A stretch of DNA of 44,347 nucleotides from Polyrhizophydium stewartii (GCA_027604665.1 JADGIZ010000021.1:1-44347), one strand, 5' to 3'. Numbered from the stretch's first letter, positions 11,567-23,270 are shown. Notes: generated by a model from the sequence alone, not told the origin. Numbers and translations: made by a program.

Positions 11567-11751
11567 TCGCGTCGCCGCCCCCTTGAGGGGGGCTAGCTCC
11601 CTTGCGCGACTAAGCCTATTTCCTGCTTCATCGGGCCCTTAAAGGGCCCTAACCGGCCCGGATCTGAAGGATCCGGGGGGGGGCCCCCTACGGGGGCCCC
11701 CTGTACCAGAGGTACTGGGCTTCGCCCTACTAGCGACCGCGGTGCCGCTTC
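11567..11751. repeat. Compound GC cluster with empty host palindrome
   Basis: Contains GCCCCCTTGAGGGGGGC, the uninterrupted palindrome GGGCCCTTAAAGGGCCC (about 11633-11649), CCGGATCTGAAGGATCCGG, GGGCCCCCTACGGGGGCCC and a CGGGCTTCGCCC-like hairpin. The part from CTATTT...TTCATCGGGCCCT to CCTAACCGGCCCGG is homologous to 4184-4246, but there the host palindrome is interrupted by a GC insert. Confidence 0.85.
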
Positions 11752-11814
11752 AAGTCCAAATATTTATTCCCATCATAACATTATGAATAAACCGTGTTTC
11801 TAAATCTAGTGTAA

Positions 11815-11837
11815 TTCGTAAGGACGCCGTCCGATTT
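11815..11837 (+). repeat. GGAC...GTCCGATT element, minimal form
   Basis: TTCGTAAGGAC followed directly by GCCGTCCGATTT. This is the shortest member of a family in which GC material is inserted between the GGAC and GTCC arms (16674, 20482, 22981, 35293, 33104, 32132). Confidence 0.85.
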
Positions 11838-12012
11838 AAGGGTTTGTTAATGTCATTCTCGTTTAATTTTTGCTACTTCTTTAATAAATTGACTCTGATT
11901 ATTAAAAGTTCAATTCTAATTAAGGACATCAACTAAGTTGATTGTGATTAGTATAAAAATCAATAGGGATAATTATACCATTTCTAAAGTGAGTTAAACG
12001 TAATCCGTTTTG

Positions 12013-12055
12013 ATCGAGGTGGACGTGCCCGCCCCCGCGGTGCGTTCACCTCCAC
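12013..12055 (+). repeat. GAGGTGGA element, GC-loop version
   Basis: Same element as 1681-1718 in the opposite orientation with a longer GC loop (GCCCGCCCCCGCGG). Confidence 0.8.
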
Positions 12056-12660
12056 TATTGTCGGTAAGTGAAGATATGACAGACCATCATTTATTATTTA
12101 GTATTTAGGCTATTGGTTTTATTTCTACTTGACCAGTTTGGAAAGGAGTACCATCTGCATTATAGGCTGTATTTGTATGATCAGCGAGAATTGGTCAGCT
12201 AAGTTAGCTGACGAGGAATAATGTCTTGAAAGAAGGAGACGTCATTGCAGAGATAGATACAACAGGAGTTTGAGTAGAAAAAGAATCTAAGTATTTCAAG
12301 TGTGACATAATAGAATGAGTGTAAGAATCAGGAGAGTCTATACCGTTAATGATTTGCATTGGACCAATATTTCGTTCTAGAGAGTACCTCATAGTTCAGA
12401 AATTAAAGAGGAGATTTGAGAAGGAGTTTATAGTTAGTTATTAAGAGGAAAAGAATAGATAGACCAGTTATTTGATAAGGTTTGAGAAGTAATATTGTTA
12501 ACAGAATGTAAAGATCGTAGTTGATTAATTAAAGAAAGAATTAACACATGATTGACTAGATAGTAATTGGGAATAAAGATAATTAGTTAAGTTAGAAGAT
12601 AAAATAGTTCTCTAGTATGAGTTATTGTTGAATTAAAGGAAAGGAATTAAAGAAGGAGAT
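12056..12660. other. Purine-rich stretch with an open minus-strand frame
   Basis: The plus strand is strongly purine-rich. On the minus strand a frame is open from ATG at 12392 to 12204 (62 codons), and continues through TAA and TGA into a soluble-looking segment (ADHTNTAYNADGTPFQTG) until about 12110. I do not recognise a family. The antisense reading contains LKEGDVIAEID, which is like a lipoyl domain but lacks the lipoylated lysine. Confidence 0.3.
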
Positions 12661-13745
12661 TTTGCATATTCCGAACTTCGCAAAGCTTTTGTAGTTTTGA
12701 TTATAGTGTTTGTCATGGTTTTATTTTATACCTCCAAAATAGCCCTATTTCATGCAACATATTTCAGATGTAGTTTTGGTTTTTCATGAATTCTTGGTTG
12801 ATTTTCTAATTAGATGATGTTTAAAGGGTAATTGATGCAAGGGTCAGGCTAATTATACGTTTCATCGAATTGGCCGCGACTCCGTCGCGTCTTTCATCAT
12901 CTTTTGGCAAGTTGAATTCTCATAATTAGTCAATTGAGCATAGCTAATGGGTTTGGAACCAATGGATCAAAGCCGTTAGGCGAGGTTGAAAGTTCAAAGA
13001 TGCAATGAAAGGATTTGGTTATATGTAGTAGGTTAATCCTGTCGCGTTGCTTGAATTAAATTAATCCTGAGATAGCTATGAATAAATTTCACAGACAGTC
13101 CTACATATCTAGGGTCCAATAATTAATGGATTTCTGGATTGCTGTAATCTAATGTATTTACTAACCATGAAGAGCAGATGAAACAGGCTCAAATTAATAC
13201 TTATTTGTCTAGCCAGAAATGTGACTCATGCTAAATTTAGTTATTGAAGTTCTTGGTTCACTGTTTCTTCAACCCTCAATCACTTTAGTGATTTTAGTTT
13301 ACCCTGAATGTAAAAGATATGGCTGTTGAGATTCAGTGGTTACAAAAGTGGAAGTCAGTCTACTTTGGCTGTGGAACCAATATCTAAGAGATTCAAATGG
13401 AGACATTGAATGTTCTGTACCATCTAAATGTAAAACACACACGGTTCAAAATTCCAGGGGTTGTTTGGTGCAGTTATTCTAACAACATAATCTTCTATTT
13501 TAGGTTCCTAAGCTCCACGATCTGGGACAATTAATGATAAGCAAGTTTACTGTAGTAGCTTTTTCTGCTCAATATAAAGCCGATCAATGATCACCTTATT
13601 AATACTCCACCTTGTCTGTTTATTATATCTATAGCAAATATTTAGTAGATTTCTAATTAGGGAGACCTATCCTCTTTTAGGTTATTGTCCTGTCTGCTAC
13701 AAAAAACCTAATATATTAGACTCTTATAAGCTATTCGTGATGGAT
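12661..13745. other. AT-rich spacer
   Basis: No gene recognised. A short GGCCGCGACTCCGTCGCG palindrome lies near 12871-12888. The rest has stops in all frames and no GC clusters. Confidence 0.45.
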
Positions 13746-13870
13746 GCCGCGGTGTGGCGTCGCGTCAGCTCGCTTTAGCGACGATCAAAGATCGGCCACG
13801 GCCGTGACGTCGTCTCCACCCCGGATCTTAAGAGATCCGGGGCCCTTCTAGGCCTCGCAGGTGCGACGTA
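13746..13870. repeat. Compound GC cluster, twin of 37784-37830
   Basis: Includes GTGGCGTCGCG, a GATCAAAGATC hairpin, and a block from CCCCGGATCTTAAGAG (13819) to GGCCTCGCAGG (13861). Apart from one G and the flanks, that block is identical to 37784-37828. This indicates duplication of a whole composite, not independent assembly. Confidence 0.85.
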
Positions 13871-14200
13871 AGAATGAAGTTCCCAAGTTAGGCAGGTTAA
13901 ATAGACCTTGATCTCTGGTTTTTTGAAAAGATTTGGCCGCAACGTCGCTCCGCCCGAAAGAAAGTCTTTCTAATAATTTCTTGTTCAGATAAATGGAGTG
14001 AGATCTATAGATGGAAATTTATTTACTTATACCTACAAAGAATTGACAGGTGTTCCACAAAAAGATCTACATAACGGTGTCTATTACATACATGCCTTTT
14101 TACGCTTTGGGGGTATTACTATTATCCTAATTAGGTCATCTAATTAAAATAAAAAAGGGGGGGATAAAGAAAGAAAACCTCAAATACTCAACATAGATTT

Positions 14201-14240
14201 GGCGTGCCGTGCCACTCCGCCGCCTCCGCTCCGCTGCGTC
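14201..14240. repeat. GC block
   Basis: GGCGTGCCGTGCCACTCCGCC followed by GC-rich sequence; related to the ACGCCACGC ends seen near 33193 and 26738. Confidence 0.6.
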
Positions 14241-14399
14241 TGCTTTCAATATGTAGGCACCCCTCTTTTGTCCGTTGCCTTAAATATCTTCTTGTTGGTT
14301 TCTCATATTTTTGACCCTCCGCTATATATTAGATCTAATGAGTAATCAGAAGAATATAGAAGAGATCTTTGATAATAAGCCTCAACCTAAGATGTGTAC

Positions 14400-14740
14400 C
14401 ACCCCCCGCCTGGAGCCTAGGCTCCAGTCGGCCCCCTCAAGGGGTCAAAATTGCGATATGCCTATAATATCGATCATCAAAGGTAGCCCGGAGGGCCGGC
14501 CCTTTTGGTAGAGGCCTCAAAGGCCTCGGCCCCCCTCTAGAGGGGGGCCCGGGCGGGCCGCCGAAGAGAAAGTGAAGAAGAAGAAAACATAAAAATTCGT
14601 CTCATTTGCTCCATTTTGAGCGGCTCCGCCGCTATATGGGTGCCCCTGATTCCAGGAATTAGGGCCGATTTGCATTTTTCATGGGCCCGGTGCTGTAGCA
14701 CCGGGGGTCCCTTTGGTGCCGGTTTTGGCCGCAACCGCGA
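14400..14740. repeat. Large compound GC cluster
   Basis: A run of palindromes: TGGAGCCTAGGCTCCA, GGCCCCCTCAAGGGGTC, AGGGCCGGCCCT, GAGGCCTCAAAGGCCTC, GGCCCCCCTCTAGAGGGGGGCC, GAGCGGCTCCGCCGCT (14614-14632) and CCGGTGCTGTAGCACCGGGG (14688-14706). The open frames crossing it (14616-14906 plus; 14537-14734 minus) reflect a lack of AT-rich stop codons, not genes. Confidence 0.8.
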
Positions 14741-15719
14741 TAATAAACTGATTAGCTACATACATAATTATCATAGTGTGGCTCTATTAAATAGAATAAG
14801 GGGCGAAGTATTAATAGGAAAAGATGTACGAAGAGAAAGTGAAGAAGGGAAATGGATGTGTAATAAATCGAACAGCGTCTTTGTTATGGAGTCTAAGTTT
14901 TTATGATCGATCGACGAAGTCGATCTTACTAGAAGTAGACGGTTATTAGAGCGACTTAGCTATAGGAAATAAGGCAAGAAGAAGGAGAAAGACAGAAAAA
15001 GAAATGGGCCTCGTAGAAGGTGAACTACGATGACGAAGTGCCTACACCTACTGAATTAATGGTAGAGGTCTCTCGTGTTTATCACCCGGTTCTATTTGTA
15101 CTGGGGCTCCGTCCTATTCTTATATATACGTAGTTGCCCAAGGCTTTTAGCCTTGGTTTGTACGCGCGACCGATTTGTCAAAGGTGTGCCTAATTCCAAG
15201 TAGAAATAGGAGTCAACCTTGAATATTCTAGTATAAGGGGAGACTAAAAGCAAAATCGGGGAGCCGCTCAGATAAAGGAAATAAACAAAGGAACGGATCT
15301 TTAGTAATAATGGAAATGACAATGTGATTCATTTAGAAATCCACTATGCTGAAAAGTAGGTTAGAACTCAAAAGTGAGGGATTAATTGTTTATCGATCGA
15401 TTCAAACGACGTACACCATCTACGATTGTTTCTTATCAACTATCTTCTGGATCGACTCTAAATATTTGGATGGCTGCTAAATCATGTTATCGATACTTGA
15501 TCGAAGGACCTCATCATTCTGACTAGCTAACGGACAAGGACCTTCATTGAATTGGAAAGATGCATTTTGTTCACTCATTAAAATAAGTTGCCCTCTATAA
15601 AGTCATCTACTATAATTAAGATTTTCCCAAAATAGAATAAAATCTTCTTCTTTCTAGAGAACAACGATTTCCTATAAAAACAGTATCTACACGAGTTTGA
15701 AAAAGAGTAATTGAAAAAC
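14741..15719. other. Spacer
   Basis: No gene recognised. Contains a TCGATC hairpin near 14904-14926 and a short GCCTTTTAGCC-type hairpin near 15141. The 76-codon minus-strand frame at 15092-15322 has no recognisable motif. Confidence 0.45.
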
Positions 15720-15790
15720 CCGATCCGCGTTAGCCGGGCCGGAGGCCCTCCGCGCTTCCGCGCCGAGATCGGGGTTGCCCCTCACGGGCC
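15720..15790. repeat. GC cluster
   Basis: CCCGATC...GATCGGG outer arms enclose GC-rich palindromic sequence (CCGGGCCGGAGGCCC), followed by GCCCCTCACGGGCC. The last unit also occurs at 3815-3828, where GCCCCTCACGGGCCTAATCC is shared exactly. Confidence 0.75.
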
Positions 15791-17944
15791 TAATCCTAGA
15801 TTCACCTACTACGTCTTTAAGATATCATTTTGACTACTCAAGTAGTTTCGAGACTTACCGCAATTATCCTGTTGTCCATTTAAGTATATGCTTCAGGCGA
15901 GTTAGACTCGCTCTCGTTCGTGGAAAACAAGCAATTTCGTTGATGAAGATAGGCGCAATCATTTTTATTTGCATTATTTTTAAACATTTTGACACCCACC
16001 TTAGGTGGGTGGGGAGAATGCGGTCTATCTATTATAAGTAAGAGATATGAATTCAGTAGATAGTCTTTTGTCTTGAAATGATTCTTTTCTATTGATAATT
16101 TGTCTTCTGAATTAGAATATTTTCCTTTTTATTATAATTGCCTGTTGTCTTTCACTAAGTTGATAATCGACTAAGTCGATCTCATTTCTGGTTAATAAGT
16201 AATATCTTAGTGGAATCAGTATAAATATATGAAGATCGTAGATTGAAATAAGATTTCTACGTGTGTAACGATAGAACTCAGCAGATGATACCATTAGATT
16301 GCCTTATTTTCTAGTTTTTGTTAATAATTCTGATTGAACGAAGCGAGTGGTGAGAATGTAATGGTCAATGGAGGTATCTAAAAGGCGAATTCAGTAGAAA
16401 GATCTAAATGAAAGGAATGAAGGCAGCCGGTAATGACAGAATAATCGATGTTGTAGGTGGTACAATGTCCTTTCTTCAGTACCCTGTGCCTTTTGATAGG
16501 GGAAGGTAAATAAGCTATCTGTTATTTAATATGAAGAGGTAGTAGTTAAAAGGCTGAGTCTAAAATAAACGTAATTGCAAGAATAACCCGTTATCATGGT
16601 GGAAGTAAACCTAAATATTGTGAGCCACAATGTAAGAGCTTAACTTATCACTTATATTTAAATAAAAAGATTATTCGTAAGGACGTCGCTGAACGCGCCG
16701 TCCGATTGACTCTACTAAGCAGAATATTGGTATCTTTTGCTAGAATAAGTATTGGATCAATGATGGGGATACAAGCCAAAATGACGAGTGCCATGTAAAA
16801 GCAATTTAATAAAAGATTTCGTGATAAATCAGTAGCGACTACGTATCCTAGGATCTATTTAATTTGATTAACCTGTTTTAATTAGAAGAGAGAGACAGCA
16901 TGGGTAAATATTTTACTATAGATCTTAGTGTATCAAATTAACAATTGTTATCAAAATGGGCTTTAAAACTGTCGTTATATCACGAGTAAAGTTAATGTAG
17001 TATTTAGGATGGAAATAAGGTGATATACCATATCTATAGGTACCTCGATTAATTACGTTTAATGATCTACTGATTTAGTTAATCATCTAGTTAGTTTCAC
17101 TCGTATTTTAAGCCGAGAACTTAAATGGTTACATATTTGGTCAAATTAGTTAACTTTTAGATTTGGAGCGACTCCTAGCGGCTTCGATCAAATAAAAGCA
17201 ATCTATTGCTGGACACCTGAATTTGGTCAATAGCAACCATTTGGATTAGATAATGAGAAGCCTCCTTGGTCCCTGATTCATTGTCTTTAGTATTCCTATT
17301 GAACTACAATGATACCTCTGCAATTAAGTGAACAATATAGGCAACATTTATTCTTTGGGCTGATCTGATTTGAGCAATTGAATAATTGCTTTCAACTAAT
17401 CTAATAGGTGGAGCAGCATATTGCGTTATAGATGTCGATCGAGATGAAGAATAACTAATCGTAGTAATTTTTAGAACTTATAGATAATCCAAGCGGAAAT
17501 GGTTGAAAGTTCAGCATTTGACTAGATCATAACACATGGCGTATCTATTTTAATATTATACAGTTCAAGTCCATTTACATTTGCAGGTCTAGAGCGGTAG
17601 TATTATGAATGGTGATGTCAAACTAACCAATAATTTCAATTACTCACATTTAGAATTTGTTACTGAAGTCTTTATATCAAGGGTAGCAGCAATAAATAGA
17701 GGCTATAACAATTAGTGAGACAAGGAACTCTTGATTAAGCAATACAACTCATTTGAAGTTTCAGCCTATGACTCTAGGCTCTGTTAGTTATAAACCTTTT
17801 TCCTGTTACAAATCATACAAAATGATTAGTCAATAATTTAATCACCGCAAAATATTTTTAATACTCAGCACTGAATTTCTATAACAACCACAAACGTAGT
17901 GAGTGTTAATTTGTAATTCTAATAAAGTATTTGACACCTTTTAT
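15791..17944. other. Spacer with two mobile-element copies
   Basis: No gene recognised. Holds the GGAC...GTCCGATT element at 16674-16708 and a GGAGCGACTCC copy at 17163-17183, plus CACCCACCTTAGGTGGGTG (about 15993-16011) and a CGACTAAGTCG hairpin near 16171. Confidence 0.5.
16674..16708 (+). repeat. GGAC...GTCCGATT element with one insert
   Basis: Same arms as the minimal element at 11815, with GTCGCTGAACGC added between GGAC and GCCGTCC. The copy at 20482-20515 is the same form in reverse orientation. Confidence 0.85.
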
Positions 17945-18390
17945 CTATAATCGGCCCCCTGGGGGGGGGGCGACCCCATCTTCGATGGGGTTCTACCTAA
18001 TTTTTTATTCAAGCATCTAGTCTTAGAGGATCATTACCAAATTATTGTTTAAGCTAATTTCTTTTAACTATTTCTTCCTTTAATTTCCCAATCCATTTAG
18101 GGTCTCTTTGCATATCACATAGATTGATGATGAAAAATTCCTATTTGTAAAGCTACGCGTAAACGATTGACCAAATAAAGAGGTTTAGAATTATTCATGT
18201 AGACCATCTGCTGCGCGGAAAATCTCAAGAAATCATTTTTACTCTCATCTCATAATGTGCGGAAATATTTACATCTTGCTGTTCCCCTAGATTTTGAGGT
18301 GGAATCGAATCTCTGATTCGACTCCACGACCATCTAATCAAAACAGGGTCTGGGGGGGGCAATCGAAGATAGCCTCGATCTATGATCGAG
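17945..18390. repeat. Group of short palindromes around a GAGGTGGA element
   Basis: GGCCCCCTGGGGGGGGGGC and a GACCCCATCTTCGATGGGGTTC hairpin (about 17952-17993) lie 300 bases before a GAGGTGGA element (18294-18330). CCTCGATCTATGATCGAGAGG follows near 18373. Confidence 0.75.
18294..18330 (+). repeat. GAGGTGGA element, ATCGAATC inner palindrome
   Basis: Copy of 3743-3780 with loop TCT in place of TAC and the same outer arms. Confidence 0.85.
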
Positions 18391-18784
18391 AGGCTGACAA
18401 TTGGCGGTGAAATCTAGATTAGATCAAAGACCTCTGAGTAGAGTCGCTATCTACCAAATAAGGATATCTTACTCCTGACAATTCAGGGTCTAAGTGAAAC
18501 TGAATAGCTGAAGTTCAAAGAGCTGCACATGATTAATCTAGCTTATGGTGTTTTTTTTGGATTAACTGTTTTATTTACTATTTTAGATTTATCTTTTCAG
18601 CCATTTTAGGTTCTTTAAAACTATTGAGTCGATCTTCAGATCGATGAGTTCAACTAATAACAGCAGTGAGAAATCTAGATTTTATGCATAGATTACCTTT
18701 ATCAGATTATTGAGTTATGGTGAAGGAATTTCTATTGGTGTTACCACTATCAATCCCAGATAAGATTAGCAAATAATTTCTATT

Positions 18785-18822
18785 TCGAGGTGGAATCGAA
18801 TCTCTGATTCGACTCCACGATC
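18785..18822 (+). repeat. GAGGTGGA element, ATCGAATC inner palindrome
   Basis: Third close copy, 490 bases from the second. Copies 2 and 3 share the loop, so the pair probably reflects a recent local duplication. Confidence 0.85.
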
Positions 18823-19719
18823 ATCTTTTGGATTGAATGCCTTCGGCATGACATGTTGAATATAAAAATGACAGTTATTATTTCCAACTTGGTCTTAGAT
18901 CAGCTAATCATAGATACTAGATTCAGTTTTTTAGATTATCTCGAATGTAGAGGAGATTAAAGTATGGTAGAAGAGTGAGGTGAAACAAATTCTAAATTAC
19001 CTTACTATAAACCAGAGTAGAAGGATAGCCGATGGACCGCAAGATCTTTGGAGAGCGGCGATGATAGCCCCCGAGATAGGGGCGTATGTAATGAATGTAA
19101 TTAGGGGTTGATAATTTAGTTAGTCATTTATTACTCATACGATTTTACCGATGAAACGAGTACAACGAGGCTTCAGAGGACACCCTAGACCAATGAGGGA
19201 GCGGAGTGACTGAATGCTGGTCGTAGGTCAAATCGGAGGAATGACTTGAAGAGGTGCTTAATTGAAGATTAAGATGGTAACCTGGGTTAACGTCTACATG
19301 AAAGACAATGATGAGAGATCTATGGTAAAATCTCTATATAAGCCATCTATCTATAACAACAGGTATCAGAATTGAGGAGCAATTTTGCACAAAATATCAT
19401 CGACTTAGTCGATTTACTAGGTCATTTATCAGATAATTCGGTATTAATATGTAGGTACATAAAAATAGAAGGGATACCTCATTATCTTTCAACTTCAAGT
19501 TCTAGTAGAAGTTACAATACAACTTCGATTCGAGTTTAGTTCCATCTAATTCTGACTGCGTCTTCATTGACTCACTTATTACTCTCATCTCATTCAAATA
19601 ATACCGTTACATTTCCCTCATTTCATTCAGTCATTACACTACTACGTTCAATCGTCACTTTGGCTTATAAACCCTAGTTATTGTCCAATCTAATTCCATT
19701 ATTGCTAATTCCATTGATT
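18823..19719. other. Spacer with a purine-rich, structured-looking part
   Basis: No protein gene recognised. The part 18950-19340 is purine-rich and more GC-balanced than its surroundings, with short complementary stretches such as GATAGCCCCCGAGATAGGGGCG. It could be a worn structural RNA or intron core. I could not match it to a conserved rRNA or group I core motif. Confidence 0.3.
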
Positions 19720-20035
19720 GGGAGCGGCGGCCGCGACGTCGCCTCCCCCCGGTGCTTAAGCACCGGGTCCGTGAGGAGGCTAGCCACACCTAGCGATTTA
19801 ACTAATTATTATCCCTAAGCTCCTGATTAGCTTCTACTTACTACTTCTGATTAACTACTTCTAATAATATATTATCTATTCAATCCTTTACTTACATTTT
19901 ATACATGATTACTTCTTAGGCCTCTACTTCTATTAGAGAATTGAAGCGGCTGGAGCCTTGTAAAGGCTCCCCCGGATCCTTCAGATCCGGGCCTCATAAG
20001 AGCTTATGAGGCGACGTCGCTAGCGATTTACTCAT
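19720..20035. repeat. Two GC clusters sharing units with distant clusters
   Basis: First cluster (19720-19780): CGGCGGCCGCGACGTCGCC with CCGGTGCTTAAGCACCGG inside GAGGAGGC ends. Second (19944-20025): GGAGCCTTGTAAAGGCTCC, CCCGGATCCTTCAGATCCGGG and GCCTCATAAGAGCTTATGAGGC. The three units of the second recur separately at 33175, 11659/26061 and 24897/38046. Confidence 0.8.
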
Positions 20036-20481
20036 AAGAACTATTATTAGAGGTACAAGATAAGTCCTAGAAGCTACTACTATGATAATATTACTATTAG
20101 ATTAAGGCCCCTAGAGGAGCCATCACGAGAGGTAGTCTTAGACCAAGGTCGCCACCATAGAGCCGGGCACGATTTACTCTCAAGACTCATATTTAGTGGA
20201 AACCTCGTCATCTTGTTCAAGTTCTATCTTGGATCTTCTAAAGCAAGTAGAAACATATTTAGGTGGATTTTTACAATGCTGAAGGATAGAATAGGGCTTT
20301 TGCATAGGAGTACGACTACCTCGCTATAATTTATGAATACTCTCTTGACGTAAGTTGATTGAATATTAGGGTAGTGATAGGATCTCAATCTTAGAGGCTT
20401 GGCTTATGGTCAAAGGTTAGTCTAAAGGGGCTAAATAAGCCTAATAATGTGTTTATATGGATGAAGATAAAATATAAAGGA
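20036..20481. other. Spacer
   Basis: No gene recognised and no major palindromes. Confidence 0.5.
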
Positions 20482-20515
20482 AATCGGACGGCGCGTTCAG
20501 CGACGTCCTTACAGA
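20482..20515 (-). repeat. GGAC...GTCCGATT element with one insert, inverted
   Basis: Reverse complement of the form at 16674-16708, again with the GCTGAACGC insert, here flanked by TTCTGTAAGG instead of TTCGTAAGG. Confidence 0.85.
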
Positions 20516-20570
20516 ATACAAATGCTAAGCCAATCTCATATAGAAGACTAGCTAAATAATTGTCAACTCC

Positions 20571-20680
20571 GAAACCGGGCGCCGCAGCGCGCGCGCGCCC
20601 CAACCCCGGGTGCGACCGAGATTTGGTGCGCAACGGAGTTGCGGTGTGGCTAGCCTCCTACGAGGCGACGTCGCGACCAA
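20571..20680. repeat. GC cluster
   Basis: Dense GC sequence (GGGCGCCGCAGCGCGCGCGC and GAGGCGACGTCGCG). Open frames across it (20391-20633 minus; 20560-20751 and 20610-20831 plus) are explained by composition. Confidence 0.7.
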
Positions 20681-22595
20681 ATTGCTCCTATTTTTTATTT
20701 CGACAGCCCCTCTTACATTTTCTCTTTATTTTTGGAGACTACATCAAATAGATGCTGATTTGATGGAAACTGCGTTGAGCAGGGTCAAACAAGAGATAGA
20801 CACTCGATTAGAACTTCCAAGGCTAACTTGATAAACGTATAAACTGCTAGTCAAATTAGAGAACTGTTGGTGTTATTAATCGATCTACGATCTATCTAAA
20901 TTGGTTATTCGATAGGTCTATGCCAATCCCAAAACCGTGGATATTCGTTAGGACGACCCCCGTCAAGAGTCGCCTCCTCAACCTGCATAGATCGATTGCA
21001 ATTAGATCATAATTAGGCAAGCAGATGGGTTATTGATCGGAAAATACCAAATGGAGCTAGAATAAACGGAATAGCGAAAAAGGATAACCTAAATTAGAAG
21101 CGACGTAGGGCGGGTAAATCCTATAAATCATGACTTCTACTACAAGACTTTGATGTACTATATGGATAAGTGAATAATCATAACAAACTGCTTTATGTGA
21201 GGCCCTCCAAGCTTTGTCTAGGAGCAACGAAGTTGCTTATTCTGAACTTCTTATTGAGCCCACTCTAGGCAAATAGTAGAGCGTATTATACTAATTTCTG
21301 GTTAACAAAAATGGTATCTTGATGAAAAGTAGGAGAATACCTAAATAGCTTAATCCAGCTCGCTTGCGCGTAGCAAATACGGTCAATTTGGTGTTTTGAT
21401 AATTCAACATTGATTACGATTAATCGCCTCCTTAGGAGGCTAAGATGAAATGATTAGGTTTATAATAGTTAATTGATTTGGTTAGATTAATTTGGTACCA
21501 TCTAATTAACTTAGTTAGTCAATTTGGCGTGAATTCGTATAATGATCAACATAAAAATGCAGAGAGTGTAAAATGAAATAACTCTTTAGCCTCCAGGCAA
21601 TTCTACTAAATTCTGAACCCTCCTTCTGATCATTTGGGTGGCTCCATGAACTTCTCGATCGTAGTCTATTAGACGATCAATGATCGGCAGAATTGATCCG
21701 TCAATGTTCATTTCCTGATATTTGTCATTCGTATTTTCTAGCTAAACTGACTATGTAGGTTACACATAAGTTGGAAACTCCGCCTCTAAGTATTGACGAC
21801 CCTATCCGTGTTGCTCAACTTGAATAAATAAAAAGCCACAGGATTCAACTTATTTAGCATATAGCTTGTTCCTTATAATAACACAAATTGCTTTCTTATA
21901 TAAATGGCCTAGACGAACAAAAGAGCTTTCAATTGATTGGTTGCTTATTCTAATTTAGAGGTCTATTTATTGCTTTTAAAGCGGCTACTCAAATATGCTA
22001 AAGGATAATGGTTGAGCTAGATTTGATAGGATGGAGAACCTGTCTTGTATTATCTCTAAATAACCTGAGTCATTGAACAGTTGACCTAACTAAAATGGAT
22101 CAAACAGTGAGAAATATTGCTGGTTATTAAACTCTTAGCGGGAATTAGACAGTTAGTAGAACTTTCTATTCGATATTTGGTATAGCTAGTCTTGGTTAGA
22201 TTAACAAATTATCTACTCATTTACTTACGCTATTGGTCTTTATCACTTGCCTCTCATGATTACCTTATTTATTTACTAGGTTCTATTGACGGAGCTAGAT
22301 TGATCAAATGCTATCACTGGTGTTATTGTAATTAATTTATCAAAGTAACTGACCATCTACTTCATTAGTTGACTACCTAGTCTTTATTGCCATGATGAAA
22401 AGGTAGCAATCGGATATTATAGAACTTACTGCAAATCCTTTTAACACTAATTCAGAAACGGCTCCGCTATTTGCCATTCAATACTTCATCATCAGATTCT
22501 TTATTAATTTTTAGCTAGGATCATACCTATCATCTCTTCTACATTTTACTACTATTCCTTGCTTTGGGGAGGCTAGGATAGTTATTAAATTAGTC
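20681..22595. other. AT-rich spacer
   Basis: No gene recognised. Includes a partial GGAC element (TTCGTTAGGACGACCCCC, 20944-20961) and a hairpin cluster near 21655-21686. A frame near 22261 reads YLLGSIDGAR, vaguely like a LAGLIDADG motif, with nothing else to support it. Confidence 0.4.
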
Positions 22596-22655
22596 TCGGT
22601 GGGGCAAAGCCCGGTTGCGGAGCGCGCCGCTGCAATCGAGCAAGCGAGCTACACC
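22596..22655. repeat. GC cluster
   Basis: GGGGCAAAGCCC with adjacent GC-rich sequence and GCTCGCTTGCTC-like arms; one cluster among the regularly spaced GC blocks. Confidence 0.6.
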
Positions 22656-22980
22656 TCATCTGCAATGTTTGAAACACCATCTCTATAAAGGGGTCACTTC
22701 TCGAGCTATTTGGATTGACTACCTGGTTTTAGGTTAGATGGTCTATATTGGGAAAGCTAGAGTCCTCTCAGATGATTTCTGAAATTCGGATTGATCGAAT
22801 TGACTTTGACTTATTACGATTACCCTTTTATTATTAGGGAGTCTTCTACTATTGTGTACCCCACTCTTGAGAGTAGCCTATTATTTAGACCCGATCTAGT
22901 GAGTAAAGAGGGGTATTAGAAAATAAGCTTCAATCGGGCGTAGCGGAGCGACCGCCGCTCCAAAGAACATAAAGAATTAA

Positions 22981-23112
22981 CTGTAAGGACGTCGCTTAGT
23001 GCGAGCTAACGCGCCGTCCGATTTAGAAATACCCGTGTTTGTATTATTATTCGTTAGGACGACCCCCCTTAAGGGGGGCGGTGCTTGAAGCACCGGGTGG
23101 GGGGGCGACCCA
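22981..23112 (+). repeat. Two adjacent GGAC elements, one with nested hairpins
   Basis: The first (22981-23023) has GGAC, a 22-base insert containing GTCGCTTA and GCGAGCTAACGC, then GCCGTCCGATT. The second starts at 23051 (TCGTTAGGACGACCCCCC) and carries CCCCCCTTAAGGGGGG and GGTGCTTGAAGCACC, but its GTCCGATT end is not visible; the GC tract ends at CGACCCACC. Confidence 0.8.
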
Positions 23113-23270
23113 CCACTTAGGTTCTACTTATCATTTTAATAAAAGGCTAAACACCTATACCATTTATAAGATGGGTAATAGACAATTTCTGTAGCTTTAG
23201 AGTATAGATCCCTCCAAGAGATCTGAAATAAAACTGAAGATTTCTATACCAAATTAGAGGGGGTATATAC

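Noticed and set aside
12195..12365. Plus-strand reading with LKEGDVIAEID, like a lipoyl domain of a dehydrogenase E2 subunit
   Set aside because: The lipoylated Lys position is Gly, spacing upstream is off by one, TAA and TGA interrupt it, and no mitochondrial genome is known to me to encode E2. Probably chance in a purine-rich strand.
18950..19340. Possible rRNA or group I intron core
   Set aside because: Purine-rich and structured-looking, but I found none of the diagnostic conserved core sequences.
22261..22300. YLLGSIDGAR, resembling a LAGLIDADG motif
   Set aside because: A single short match with no second motif or surrounding endonuclease-like sequence; frames around it are full of stops.
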